The notes beneath the pieces were generated by a model. It was not told the origin of the DNA. It saw only the letters and a list, made by a program, of their open reading frames with translations, and made no database searches. From assembly GCA_035946615.1 (NCBI GenBank), contig DASYZB010000132.1:1-64000 (forward strand): 64,000 nucleotides of DNA. Reading direction: 5' to 3'. A program made the translations under genes and the position numbers. The DNA comes from Verrucomicrobiia bacterium. Lineage in GTDB: Bacteria > Verrucomicrobiota > Verrucomicrobiia > Limisphaerales > UBA8199. Positions 44,901 through 51,311 of this stretch are shown here, one piece after another (the stretch's first letter is position 1; each line of letters begins with the position of its first letter).

Positions 44901-46328
44901 GGTGACCTCGTCTTTGCCGGATACAACGTCGTCAATGATTTGATGGGAACTGCCAGCGGGAACATTTCCCAAACCGCCCCGGTCTCGGTTGGGGGCAGCG
45001 CGAATCTCGATGCTGGCGGCAACATCACTTTGAATAACCCCGCCAATACTTTCAGCCGCGTCGCGCTCTCGAGCACCAACGGGACTCAGGTCCAGGTCTC
45101 CCAAAGCACCGATATGCACTTGGATGATGTCCTGGCCCCAATCGCCACCGTCATGCTCAACTCGGCCGCGGGCATCTTCCAGGAACCCGGCGCCAGTCTG
45201 GTTGCCAGGGAATTGGCCCTTAACGGCGTCAGCCAGGTATCCCTTGTCGGCACCAATAACCACGTGCAGAATCTCGCCGGAATCCTCACCGGCCCCGGCG
45301 CCTTCCAGTTTACCGACCAGGATGCCCTCACCGTGACCACCGTCGGCGGGGTGCCGGGTATCACCGCGTTGAGCCCAGGCAGCCTGGTCACCCTCAACGC
45401 CAATAACATCGGCATCACGGCCATCGGCATCACCGCCCCCCGCAACCAGGTCACCCTCCAGCCCATCTCCACCTCAGGCACCCTCTTTATCGGTGGTCCT
45501 TATATCGCCGGGCCCAACCCGCTTGAATACGCCGGGCTCAACAACGTCAAGGCCGGCATACTCCAGATCGGCAACAAAACCACTTTCAACGGCAACATTG
45601 TCGTCAATCAGACCATCACCTTGACCAATAGCTCGGGCCTCCCATTCCAGCCTACCCCGGTCGCCTCCTCCACAAAGGATTCTACCACCCTCTCCTTGCA
45701 GACGATGCGCGGGACCATTACAAACGCGTTCGCCGGCGGGGCCTGGGCTGTCGTGAATGTGCCCCGCTTGAGCCTCGTCGCTTCCAATGTCGCCTTCCTG
45801 GGAAATCTGGCTAATTCGAGCGACGTCAGTTTCCTGGCATGGCAGACCGGAAAGCCTATCACATTCGTCGATGCCAACACCCTCGACCTGCTCTGGGCCG
45901 ACCCCGCTAAGATCGGTGTCAATACCCCGCCCGTTTCCCCCTACCCGGCTAATCCCCAGGCCTTTTATACTGGAATAGACGGGGTGTTCGGAGCCAACCC
46001 GCCTACGGGCAATGACATCCTTTTCAACGGCGGCGGTGTGCCGGCGCAGCAATTCGCCAACTCCCTCGCTCCATTTAATTCCATCGAGCTGCCGACCAGC
46101 CGTTTGACTCTCTCCGCCGTCACCACCGCTTTCGACCTTAAAGCATACGGAGCAAAAATCGATTCCATTCTCGGTCCCGGCTCGATTTGGATGAGCTTCG
46201 CCGCCATCCCGTTCACCACGACCACACCTGTGGAACAGATGCTCAAACCCGAGGTCACTTCCAAATGGATTCGTGGCGTCACCGGCATCAGCGGCTCCAC
46301 CGCCGGCCCCCAGCAATCTTCATATTAG
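32937..46328 (+). CDS. giant two-partner secretion adhesin (TpsA, FHA-type)
   Basis: 4463 residues from ATG 32937, after GAGGTGAAGG. Signal peptide at 1-22 (L-L-A-F-C-C-A-S-F-I-H-Q-A-H-A). The TPS domain follows, with V-T-I-N-Q-N, W-Q-S-F-S-I-N and N-P-A-G-V-F-V-G-P-S-G-V-I-N-T, the landmark of the filamentous-haemagglutinin export signal. L-L-D-P-K-N-I-V-I near residue 443 is also a family mark. A long beta-helical shaft contains several repeat sets: two copies of about 160 residues near 820-1150, five 72-residue units at 2175-2534, and seventeen 77-residue units at 2612-3920. The C-terminal 300 residues are non-repetitive. It is exported through the TpsB pore encoded 67 bp downstream and probably mediates attachment. 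Confidence 0.9.
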   Translation: MRINVAGLLAFCCASFIHQAHANPLGGSVVGGNANATIKGQGTSLVTINQNKGQAIINWQSFSINAGEMTKFIQPSATAAILNRVMTPTPSLIYGNLEANGKVYLVNPAGVFVGPSGVINTRSFLASTFDIGNDAFRSAAALTLSGSSTASVRNEGTIQALGGDVFLIANTVENAGKVQASGTVGLAAGSKILLAQSGAERIVVQAGNPAQHGTGTGVNNQGQIQAATTEIKAAGGNIYALAINNGGAIRATTAINEGGRIYLRASGGNIQNSGAIDASGANGNGGAVILEGGHNATAPATVVSSGTIDVQGNSSGAKGGMVQVTGDHVGLFGNGLIDASGQGGGGTVLLGGDYHGRNPAVLNAEATVVGANASIRADALTLGNGGKVVLWSEDTTRFQGSIFARGGSQGGNGGFVETSSGNSLAFNGLVNTLAPAGRGGELLLDPKNIVINASGSDVVANNETFAQNPTATANLSAANLVTELANNASLTLKANNDIAIETDLNFALNAGTAGKNFSLEAGRNLIFAQTPDFTTPANSSGAVTLTMNGGDFSATYNDAAATLANRDAGTAQFFMTPGSSILTRGGAANITGSTLSGAAGDATLGTLTTSGPADTTATAGGNLSINTGAGGGNIIAAGALTTAGAALTSGNVAGNSGGTLSLIGGTLNLAAVDSSGSSARGSGNHNGGSAGSIALTANSATPSITLNGDLSASGGVAVGGTGVGGAGAAITLSGPVILAQNVTVNALRGTGNTLLTSGKVWFQSTVDGDLAANDRTLKVNTGGITEFDGAIGGLQSLGSLTTDVTGETGEQTQIGGNVTSSGTQTYNDAVVQSADSHLTGSALALGPSWDAANHNLQLTFNSSVTVPAALVNVNNFASDGAGGTVINGDFTTAGSQTYGSPVTISGPAGARTLTSTAVLPANGKIWFQGTVDALTAGSQGLVVKTDGTTEFDAAVGATSLASLDIKGNSIATAGNTDLNTPSIATSGSQTFENAVSQSAGAHLTGTTLTLGPTWNGGNQNLQLSFSSAVTVPAVFANLNNFTSDGVGGTLVNGDFAVAGSQTYVHAVTIGGAAGARTLSSTATLPANGKIWFQSTVDAASAGVQGLSIKTDGTSEFDAAVGITPLASLDVRGNSVASAGNADLNAPTVTTSGGQTYENPLTLSQDSVLKDSAGQNIIFDSTLDGNHRLEVDTTGNEIFNGVVGGVTPLISLTTDASGGVGGQAQFNMTAPGGANPAGVNVGSLVINDVAAMNVAGSTGLKPSVESSSGQTYKGAVVLSAGTVLRDSAGQDIVFQTTVDGSFGLEVDTTGNEVFNGVVGGATPLASLTTDASGGTGGQAQFNMAAPGGANPAGVNAAALTIADTAAFQVSGSTAATPTVQSTAGQTYNGAVVLNASTVLKDAGGQNISLTSTVDGAKTLEVDTGGNVALGVLGGGTRLTGLKVTGNILTLNGNINTEDAAVDFTGITAVNLVNNVTIDTDSIQDGGAAGSISFGPATAINGSHALVLDASGQGSDGWGNISLGVIGTTTPLLSGLTLKGATLNLNGAIAISSTGVIDLESVNNIAIGANITAGTFDAHSGLTGLGNITFGPAVVVKADTQSYQAGDGHGGGATSTADLLSNGPLFENTAGLAAPVSFTYQQDAAILAGNLPPSAQFIGGQPLAYVIRSDDGAVQLPALTLPGSLQVISAGDITQLGALSVMSGGSSFSIEDVTANILLGGQPNHFANQPLSVGAINGGSVQDLNLRNVDPGASVLALPANLRNLTLYFDTAPVALPAVTLSGALSVTAGGTISQSGALNVMAFPSTFTINGAAASVLLGSSPNNFGNQPITISAINGGSVQDVALWNVFATPTALYPALPAALRNLTLRFDNAGVNLPVLTLSGNLNVKAGGLVDFTGAAASVIGGTMALSTTAGGISQSGTGPLTVTGTSTLAAGPANNIALNQNNNFSSVGITSGHNVVLNDINGLIVGGTISGNLNATAGGVLGFNNLNISGNLNATANGLINDNGAVHVAGLSSLGAGPLNDIQLTHADDFGGAVTIVNGRNVVLTDVNGLTVGGAVSGNLGISAGGATILNPLSVGGFLNANATGPISDNGAVTVAGTTALAAGPANDITLNHADSFQGAVTIVSAGNVNLNDIIALTLGGTISGDLATTAGGATAFGTLSVGGNLSTVANGPITQTGPIIANGLGKTATFTAGLANDITLANPANDFTSVGIVSANNVALSDLNGIDLAASTLAGNLSVAANGPITQGGAILANGTAKVATFAAGAANDITLGNSANDFSAVSITSGNNVTLADANALILAASTVSGNFNVSANGPITQSGVILANGLGKVATFASGPLNDILLGNPANDFTTVAIGSANNVTLADANALNLGPANISGNFSVTANGPMTQSGSIIANGSGKTATFAAGAANDINLADPANDFSTVSIGSGNNVTLADANALNLGASAVSGNFNVTASGPITQTGIIIANGLGKIATFAAGPGNDVTLANPANDFTTVSIVSGANVLLADANALDLGNSTASGNLSVAAAGPLTQSGALNVTGLGSFTSTASGAAGNITLNNAANNFGSITLVSPNGAAASVNEASASALDTIAVNNGALTVISAGAISQVSGKTITVGQLASFTSSGSGASGDITLNNAGNNFGSVGLNTANGAAASLTEASDTALDTVAVNNGALAVNSAGAISQVAGKSITAGQLASFTSAGSGASGDITLNNPANNFGSVSLNSANGAAASVTEASATALDAVSVNNGALSVNSAGAISQVAGRSVTVGQLASFTSTGSGAAGDITLDNAGNNFGSLSLNSANGSAASATEASDTALDTVAVNNGALTVSSAGAISQVAGKNITVGQLASFSSTGSGASGDITLNNTGNNFGSVSLNSANGSAASVTEASDTALDTVAVNNGALAVNSAGAISQVAGKNITVAQLASFTSTGSGASGDITLNNAGNNFGSVGLNTVNGAAASLTEASDTALDTVAVNNGALTVNSAGAISQVAGKSVTVGQLAAFSSTGSGASGDITLNNAGNNFGSVGLNTGNGSAASVTEASDTALDTVAVNNGALTVNSAGAISQVAGKSITAGQLASFTSTGSGASGDITLDNAGNNFGSVALSTANGAAASVTEASDTALDTVSVNNGALMVDSAGAISQVAGKSIGVGQLASFTSTGSGASGDITLNNAGNNFGSVGLNTANGSAASVTEASDTALDTVSMNNGALTINSAGAISQVSGKSITVGQLASFTSTGSGASGNITLNNAGNNFGSVALNSANGAAASVTEASDTGLDTVSVNNGALTINSAGAISQVSGKSIAVGQLASFTSTGSGASGDITLDNVGNNFGSVSLNTANGSAASVTEASDTALDTVSVNNGALTVNSAGAISQVAGKSIAVGQLASFTSTGSGARGDITLDNAGNNFGSVSLNTANGSAASVTEASDTALDAVVVNNGALTVNSAGAISQVSGKSISVGQLASFTSTGSGASGDITLDNAGNNFGSVALNSANGSAASVTEASDTALDAVAVNNGALTVNSAGTISQAAGKSITVGQLASFTSTGSGASGDITLNNAGNNFGSVALNTANGLAASITEASDTALDTVSVNNGALTINSAGAISQVAGKTMTVGQLASFISTGIGASGDITLDNAGNNFGSVSLNTANGSAASLTEASDTVLDIVAVNNGALTLNSAGAISQVPGKSISVGQLASFTSTGSGASGDITLNNAGNNFGSLGLITANGTAAAVTQAGDTALDTVAVNNGALTVNSAGAISQVSGKNITVGQLASFTSTGSGAGGDITLNNAGNYFGSLSLNTANGAAASVAAASAAVLDTVAVNNGALSINSAAAISQVPGRSITVGQLASFISAGSGANGDITLNNAGNYFGSLSLNSVNGAAASVTEAGDALFDTVSVNSGSLALVSPGAISQVPGKAITVGTSTTLNAGGNITLDGPGNYFGGLVTVANGQAVTLVDISTLTVGGASRSLEAHANGGDLVFAGYNVVNDLMGTASGNISQTAPVSVGGSANLDAGGNITLNNPANTFSRVALSSTNGTQVQVSQSTDMHLDDVLAPIATVMLNSAAGIFQEPGASLVARELALNGVSQVSLVGTNNHVQNLAGILTGPGAFQFTDQDALTVTTVGGVPGITALSPGSLVTLNANNIGITAIGITAPRNQVTLQPISTSGTLFIGGPYIAGPNPLEYAGLNNVKAGILQIGNKTTFNGNIVVNQTITLTNSSGLPFQPTPVASSTKDSTTLSLQTMRGTITNAFAGGAWAVVNVPRLSLVASNVAFLGNLANSSDVSFLAWQTGKPITFVDANTLDLLWADPAKIGVNTPPVSPYPANPQAFYTGIDGVFGANPPTGNDILFNGGGVPAQQFANSLAPFNSIELPTSRLTLSAVTTAFDLKAYGAKIDSILGPGSIWMSFAAIPFTTTTPVEQMLKPEVTSKWIRGVTGISGSTAGPQQSSY
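39459..40538 (+). repeat. five tandem 216-bp units in tpsA
   Basis: Five in-frame copies of 72 codons with no length change, each starting N/S-G-P-I/M-T-Q and containing A-N-G-x-x-K, A-N-D-F, N-N-V-T-L-A-D-A-N-A and S-G-N. A partial sixth copy starts at 40539 and merges into the next repeat set. Confidence 0.9.
40770..44696 (+). repeat. seventeen tandem 231-bp units in tpsA
   Basis: 17 in-frame copies of 77 codons, 3927 bp in total, with no insertions or deletions: copy 1 starts at GCC 40770 and the next sequence of this type (copy 18, partial) starts exactly at 44697. Each unit has A-I-S-Q-V, V-G-Q-L-A-S-F, G-D-I-T-L-N-N-A-G-N-N-F-G-S, A-A-S-V-T-E-A-S-D-T-A-L-D and V-N-N-G-A-L. A related partial unit precedes copy 1. 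Confidence 0.95.
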
Positions 46329-46395
46329 GGAACTCTGAGCAGGGCTATGCGGGCATCGTCAGAAATCGGATGAGGGAACCTTTTAAAGTAAGCCT

Positions 46396-48183
46396 ATGAA
46401 ATTGCAAAAAATCCTGAAAGTGTGGTCGGGGCTGGCGCTTCTCTTGCTATTGAGCGCCTTGTTCTGCCCGGTGGGCATGCAAGCACAGGGATTGGGAGAA
46501 GAGCGATTGCCCCAGCGCTCTCCCAAGGTCCCCAAAAAGCCGCCCACCCCCGCCCCTTCGGTCCAGAGCCCCACCCCGCAAACCAATCCGGAAGATGACA
46601 ACGTCCTCATCCCGCGCTTGACGGGAATCGTCATCGTTAAGTCACGCGACGAAATCAAGGAGGAGGGCGTCTCGGGCGTGACCGGCATCAAGGTCGTCAA
46701 TATCCCCTTATTAAGCGGACCGGATTTTCAGAAGCTCGGGTATTGGTATCTCAACCAGAGCGTCTCGATCAACGATATCCGCAGCCTCGAAAACGACATT
46801 ATCCTTTATTGCCGCGCCAAAAACAGGCCATTGGTGGACATCATCCTCCCGCCGCAAAACCTCAGCACCGGCGTCATTCAGCTTTGGTTCCTCGAAGGCA
46901 AGGTCGGCAAAATCACCGTCAATAATCCCGGGCACAAATGGTTTTCCGACCAGTTTATCACCCGCCAAATCCGTTTGCGCCCAGGCGACGTCGTCGATAT
47001 GCAGAAGCTCACCGACGATTTGGATTGGGTAAACCGCAACCCCTTCCGCCAGGTCAACACCGTCTTCAAAGCCGGCGACGACCTGGGCAAGTCCGATATT
47101 GACCTGCAGGTCGAAGACCGGATTCCGCTGCGCGCCTACTTCGGCTACGAAAACACCGGCACCGAGTTCACCGGACAGGACCGCTTGCTGGCAGGGTTCA
47201 ATTGGGGCAACGTCTTCGGCTTGGACCAGCAGTTGAATTACCAATACACCACCGATGTGGACTTCCGGGACATCAGCGCCCACTCCGCCAGTTACCTCAT
47301 CCCGCTGCCCTGGCGCCACAACCTCGCCATCATGGGCGCCTATGCCGATGCAACCGCTGAGTTTCCCAATACCTCGGCGCTTTCCAAGGGCAACAGCTAC
47401 CAGGCCAGCTTGCGCTATTCGATCCCGCAACGCGTGGGCAAAAATTATATCCAGGAAATCACTGGCGGCTTTGATTTCAAGAGCACCGATAACAATCTCG
47501 AATTCGGCGGCCAAACCGCCCTCAGCACCACCCGCATCCAGGTCGATCAATTCGAGTTGGGCTACAGCGGCTTGCTGCTCGACCGCGCCGGCCAGACCTC
47601 CCTCGGCCTCGAGGGCTATTACAGCCCGGGCGGCTTAACCAGCCAGAATAACGACGCGACCTTCGACCAGTTGCGCCCCGATTCCAAGGCCCATTACCTG
47701 TATGGCCGTCTGACCGCAGAGCGCCTCACCCGCTTGCCCGCTGATTTTAGCTGGGTCCTCCACTTCTTCGGCCAGTATTCCAGCCAGCGGCTCACCCCGA
47801 GTGAAGAAATCGGCATCGGCGGCTTCGGCACCGTGCGCGGCTATTTCGAACGCTTCGTCAACGCCGACAACGGCTGGATCGTCAATAATGAACTCCGCAC
47901 GCCCACCTTTCCCGTGCTGAAGCGATTCGGGTGGTTTCCCTACGATGACCGCTTGCAATTCCTGGTTTTCTTCGATTACGGCACCGTGCAGATCGAAGAC
48001 TTCAATATCACCGACGCCGGGGCTGGGCTGATGAAAAACACCAGCCTGGCCTCCTATGGCGCCGGCCTGCGCTATGACCTGCGCCAGAACCTCTCCGTTC
48101 GCTTCGACTACGGCATCGAACTCATGAACAAGGAGCAAGGCAGAGACTCCGGCGGCCACATCGGCGTCCTGCTAAGCTTTTGA
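46396..48183 (+). CDS. two-partner secretion pore TpsB (ShlB/FhaC family)
   Basis: Outer-membrane beta-barrel that translocates the TpsA partner. 595 residues with a signal peptide (L-A-L-L-L-L-L-S-A-L-F) and a proline-rich linker. A POTRA_2 domain spans about 90-175 (S-L-E-N-D-I-I-L-Y-C-R-A-K-N-R-P). It is followed by the second POTRA region and a barrel of about 16 strands with alternating hydrophobic residues. The L6 motif V-R-G-Y lies at 480-483 in G-G-F-G-T-V-R-G-Y and the C-terminal residue is F, the barrel assembly signal. It lies 67 bp downstream of tpsA on the same strand. Confidence 0.92.
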   Translation: MKLQKILKVWSGLALLLLLSALFCPVGMQAQGLGEERLPQRSPKVPKKPPTPAPSVQSPTPQTNPEDDNVLIPRLTGIVIVKSRDEIKEEGVSGVTGIKVVNIPLLSGPDFQKLGYWYLNQSVSINDIRSLENDIILYCRAKNRPLVDIILPPQNLSTGVIQLWFLEGKVGKITVNNPGHKWFSDQFITRQIRLRPGDVVDMQKLTDDLDWVNRNPFRQVNTVFKAGDDLGKSDIDLQVEDRIPLRAYFGYENTGTEFTGQDRLLAGFNWGNVFGLDQQLNYQYTTDVDFRDISAHSASYLIPLPWRHNLAIMGAYADATAEFPNTSALSKGNSYQASLRYSIPQRVGKNYIQEITGGFDFKSTDNNLEFGGQTALSTTRIQVDQFELGYSGLLLDRAGQTSLGLEGYYSPGGLTSQNNDATFDQLRPDSKAHYLYGRLTAERLTRLPADFSWVLHFFGQYSSQRLTPSEEIGIGGFGTVRGYFERFVNADNGWIVNNELRTPTFPVLKRFGWFPYDDRLQFLVFFDYGTVQIEDFNITDAGAGLMKNTSLASYGAGLRYDLRQNLSVRFDYGIELMNKEQGRDSGGHIGVLLSF

Positions 48184-48247
48184 CGAATATCCACTTGCTC
48201 CCCCAGAAGGACGAGCCTAGAATGCTGCATATCACATCCACGGTATT

Positions 48248-48544
48248 ATGGAAATCCGAAATGTCGTGACCGGAGACTCTTGCGAGGTGCTCGTCTTCGG
48301 GCGCGTCGATGGCACCGGGGCTAATCAACTGGAGGTCGAACTGCTCAAGCTGATCCGCTCGGGTCCGAAAAGCAACCTGAGCAGCGCAACTTTTCTTTGT
48401 TCGGCCGGCCTGCGGGTGCTCCTCCAGTAATGGCGGCAAATGAAAAACTCTCAGCGGGTGCTGCTGGCGACACGGCCTTCGCCGGAAGTCGATGCGGTGC
48501 TGGCTACCTCGGGTTTTCGCGAGGCACTGGTCGAAAAGGTCTGA
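48248..48544 (+). pseudogene. STAS-domain anti-sigma antagonist, broken by a stop codon
   Basis: The first frame (48248-48430) codes 60 residues ending L-C-S-A-G-L-R-V-L-L-Q, then TAA at 48428-48430. The same frame continues W-R-Q-M-K-N-S-Q-R-V-L-L-A-T-R-P, which is the expected second half of a STAS domain, to TGA 48542-48544. Near residue 46 a few residues of the central strand also seem to be missing. STAS proteins bind anti-sigma factors or phosphorelay partners; this one is almost certainly non-functional. It overlaps the 3' end of the convergent HisKA gene by 41 bp. Confidence 0.75.
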
Positions 48545-49517
48545 AAGTGTCCTTCAGGCCCTGGTGCGTTGCCTTTTCCTTGTCCCTGAGCCGCCTCTTT
48601 TCCAGGCAGGCGCCAATCCGGGCGCGCAGGAATACGGGACTGAAAGGCTTAGCCAGGTAATCTTCGGCGCCCATTTCTATAGAGCGGGCGACGCCATTTT
48701 CGTCATCCAGCGCAGAAAGCATCAGGATGGGGATGTCGCGCAGTGCCAGGTCGGACTTGAATTTTGCAAGCACTTGAAACCCATCCAGGCCCGGCATGAC
48801 CATATCCAGCAAAATGAGATCGAACTGTTGCCTGCGGGCAAGCGCCAGGGCCTGCACGCCGTTGCCTATGGCCGAAACGGTGTAGCCGCTGCGCCGCAAC
48901 CGCCGGGCCAGCATCTCGCGGCTGCTTTCATCGTCATCCACCACCAGAATCGCCCCTTCGTCCTTAAACAAAGGCCGGCCAGTTTTGGGTTCCGGCACTT
49001 TAAAACTGAAGCCAAGATTCAAAGACAGAGGTTGACCGCGCGAGCCGGCAGGCTGGAGGGTGTCAGGCGCCGCCGCCAGGACCGGCTCGATTAAATAGGC
49101 CTCCATCAAGGACAACCAGTCGCTGGCGGCATCTCGTATTTTCTTGAGGTCGGCAACAGCCGCCTGGATGGCCGCGTCCTCGGTTTGTTCGATGAGCAAG
49201 TCCGTGTAGCCGATGATGTGGTTCACCGGTGTGCGCAGTTCATGGTAGAGCTGGTGCAAGTCCCGGTGCTGGAGAAACTGTTCCTCGTCAAAGTACCTCG
49301 CAATTAGTATTTGCAGCTCGCGTCCTCCGGCGTGAATTCTGCGCAAATCCTCCAAAGCCTGTTCCGAGAGCTGCGCCTCTTCGAGCAGCAATTCGCAATA
49401 GCCCAGAATATGATTGATAGGCGTGCGCAGCTCGTGCCGCATGCGGGTCCAGCTTTCCCACCGCCGCCTCGGTTGAAGCTGAGCCTGAAGCAGAGGCCGG
49501 CTGCTTAATTCCCTCAA
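48504..49517 (-). CDS. HisKA-HisKA-REC signalling protein without ATPase domain
   Basis: 337 residues from TTG 49517. Two histidine kinase dimerisation segments, R-H-E-L-R-T-P-I-N-H (H28) and Y-H-E-L-R-T-P-V-N-H (H92), are followed by a complete receiver domain (about 187-310; acidic pocket V-V-D-D-D, phospho-acceptor D238 in L-L-D-M, K290 in L-A-K-P-F). No HATPase_c domain is present, so it cannot autophosphorylate by itself. ATG 49530, overlapping the upstream receiver's stop codon (ATGA), begins a more natural N-terminus (M-S-L-P-V-E-G-I-K-Q-P) in a frame one base off, so a frameshift at about 49450-49500 probably separates it from the body. Confidence 0.7.
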   Translation of the reverse strand: MRELSSRPLLQAQLQPRRRWESWTRMRHELRTPINHILGYCELLLEEAQLSEQALEDLRRIHAGGRELQILIARYFDEEQFLQHRDLHQLYHELRTPVNHIIGYTDLLIEQTEDAAIQAAVADLKKIRDAASDWLSLMEAYLIEPVLAAAPDTLQPAGSRGQPLSLNLGFSFKVPEPKTGRPLFKDEGAILVVDDDESSREMLARRLRRSGYTVSAIGNGVQALALARRQQFDLILLDMVMPGLDGFQVLAKFKSDLALRDIPILMLSALDDENGVARSIEMGAEDYLAKPFSPVFLRARIGACLEKRRLRDKEKATHQGLKDTFRPFRPVPRENPR

Positions 49518-49526
49518 CAGGCAGGC

Positions 49527-49845
49527 TCATGCAGAGGTGGCGGGCGCCAGCAACTTCTCGATTTTGACCAGCAGCCGTTCAAGCTCTATCGGTTTCGTGT
49601 CGTAATCATCGCACCCGGCTTCCCGCGCCCTGCGCTCGTCGCCTTCCATGGCGTGGGCGGTCAGCGCGATGATCGGCACCGATGGTTTAGTGGCCTTGAT
49701 TCGTTTGGTAGCCTCCCAGCCGTCCATGACCGGCAGGCTCATGTCCATCAGAATGAGCGCCGGCGCCTCCGCTTCGGCCATTTTGACCGCCTCCTCTCCG
49801 TCCATGGCGCAGACCACCGCATAGCCCTTGATCCTGATGGGCTAG
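49527..49845 (-). pseudogene. response regulator receiver, N-terminus missing
   Basis: The receiver domain is readable from about 49845 (R-I-K-G-Y-A-V-V-C-A-M-D-G-E-E-A) through L-I-L-M-D-M-S-L-P-V-M-D-G to T-K-P-I-E-L-E-R and the stop. The first 30-40 residues, which should hold the acidic pocket V-V-D-D-N, are absent, and an in-frame TAG sits directly upstream of the homologous part. The insertion sequence begins 84 bp further on. Unlike the rest, the phospho-acceptor aspartate remains. Without its N-terminus the domain should not fold as a receiver. Confidence 0.75.
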
Positions 49846-50014
49846 GTGAACAGGTTGACGTGGCTCCACTGCCGTGCGCGGAGGATGCCCGGAACCTGCA
49901 GCCGTTGAACCACCTTTTGCCCGAGAATTGCGCCAAAAGTATTGTTACCCGGGAGGGGGTTGAAAGAGCGGTGAAACGATACGTTGTGCCAAAAGTGGGG
50001 TTACCCTGGCCGGA

Positions 50015-51184
50015 ATGGATAAAAGCATGAGTAACTCGACACGAAAGCAGGTTTTGGAGAAGTTGCGGCGGCGTTACAAAACGGCCGGTGCGCAGCACAA
50101 GACCAAGCGTATTGACCAGGCGGTGCAGTTGCTGGACTACCATCGCAAGGCAGCGATTCGGGCCTTGGGTCAAGCAGTGAGGAGGTCCGTGAAGGGACCT
50201 GTGGTGCTGACGGGGCGTCCGATGAAGTATGAGCCCAACTTGTTGTTGCCGTGGTTACGGCCCATCTGGCAAGCCAGCGATTACGCCTGTGGGCGGCGGC
50301 TGGTGGCGATGTTGCCGGAATGGGTTCCGGCCTACGAGCAGCATGAGAAGCGCATGCCTGGGGAGGTGCGAGAGAAGTTGCTGTTGGCCAGCGCACGGAC
50401 GCTGGACCGGTTGCTCGAACCCTTGCGGGGCCAAGGGAAGGGCCGCTCGCTAACGCGCCCGGGGACATTGTTGCGGCAGCAGATCCCCATTCGCGGGAGC
50501 CTGTGGGAAGAAGGCAAAGCAGGCTGGTTGGAGGTCGATACCGTGGCGCTGTGCGGCGGTAGTGTGGCCGGGGAATTTGTGTGGATGGTCGATGGCGTGG
50601 ACTACGCGACAACCTGGGTGGAAGTGCGGGCCATGTGGGGACGGGGCCAGGCCGGCACCTTGACGGCCCTGCAGGATATCGAGGCCAGTCTGCCCTTTAG
50701 CTTGTTGGGCCTGGACAGTGATAACGGGGGAGAGTTCCTCAATCATCACGTGCTGCACTGGCTGCAGAAGCGCCCGCGGCCGGTGTTCATGACGCGGAGC
50801 CGGCCTTACAAAAAGGATGACAACGCGCACGTCGAGCAGAAGAACTGGACGCACGTGCGACAGTGTTTCGGGTATGAGCGGCACGATAATCCCGAGTTAG
50901 TTGAGCCGATCAATGGGTTGGTTAAAGGGGCCTACGGGCAGTTGCTTAACTACTTCCATGCCAGCCTCAAGTTAGAAAGCAAGGAGCGCGTCGCGGGCAA
51001 GTTACGCCGCATTTACGGCGAGGCCCAAACGCCGCTGGCGCGGGTGTTGGCCAGCGCCGAGGTGACTGCGGCCGCCAAAGCACGCTTGGTGAAACATAAG
51101 GCAAGCTTAAATCCATTTGCTTTGAAGCAAACGGTGACACAAAGCCTGAAGGCCATCTCTGCCCTGCGTCGAGGGCCTCGTTGA
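50015..51184 (+). CDS. DDE integrase-type transposase
   Basis: 389 residues from ATG 50015 (ATG 50027 alternative). An N-terminal basic helical DNA-binding part (R-K-Q-V-L-E-K-L-R-R-R-Y, with a helix-turn-helix pattern) is followed by an rve-type catalytic core: D175 in L-E-V-D-T-V, D236 in S-D-N-G-G-E-F and E274 in A-H-V-E-Q-K-N, a D-D-E triad with 60 and 37 intervening residues. The reading frame is intact, so the element may be active. The C-terminal part is basic (K-A-R-L-V-K-H-K). Confidence 0.88.
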   Translation: MDKSMSNSTRKQVLEKLRRRYKTAGAQHKTKRIDQAVQLLDYHRKAAIRALGQAVRRSVKGPVVLTGRPMKYEPNLLLPWLRPIWQASDYACGRRLVAMLPEWVPAYEQHEKRMPGEVREKLLLASARTLDRLLEPLRGQGKGRSLTRPGTLLRQQIPIRGSLWEEGKAGWLEVDTVALCGGSVAGEFVWMVDGVDYATTWVEVRAMWGRGQAGTLTALQDIEASLPFSLLGLDSDNGGEFLNHHVLHWLQKRPRPVFMTRSRPYKKDDNAHVEQKNWTHVRQCFGYERHDNPELVEPINGLVKGAYGQLLNYFHASLKLESKERVAGKLRRIYGEAQTPLARVLASAEVTAAAKARLVKHKASLNPFALKQTVTQSLKAISALRRGPR

Positions 51185-51270
51185 GCGCAGAGCTAAAAAC
51201 TGTGAATAACTCGATGGAGCAAACCTCCCCCCCGGTGCCCCCCTCCGCTAATGCGCGTCCGTGTTCCACC

Positions 51271-51311
51271 GCAGGGGGGCGCGAGCTAAGGCTCGAAGCC
51301 CGCCCCCCTGC
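51271..51311 (+). terminator. GC-rich hairpin downstream of the transposase
   Basis: GCAGGGGGGCG at 51271-51281 pairs perfectly with CGCCCCCCTGC at 51301-51311; the loop carries a nested CGAGC/GCTCG stem. TCGTTTTAG follows, so it may end transposase transcription, although the T-run is short. Confidence 0.5.

Noticed and set aside
49845-49928. Target duplication or missing receiver N-terminus beside the insertion sequence
   Set aside because: The 84 bp between the receiver break and the left end of the element match neither the receiver nor the right flank, so simple insertion into the receiver gene is not shown.
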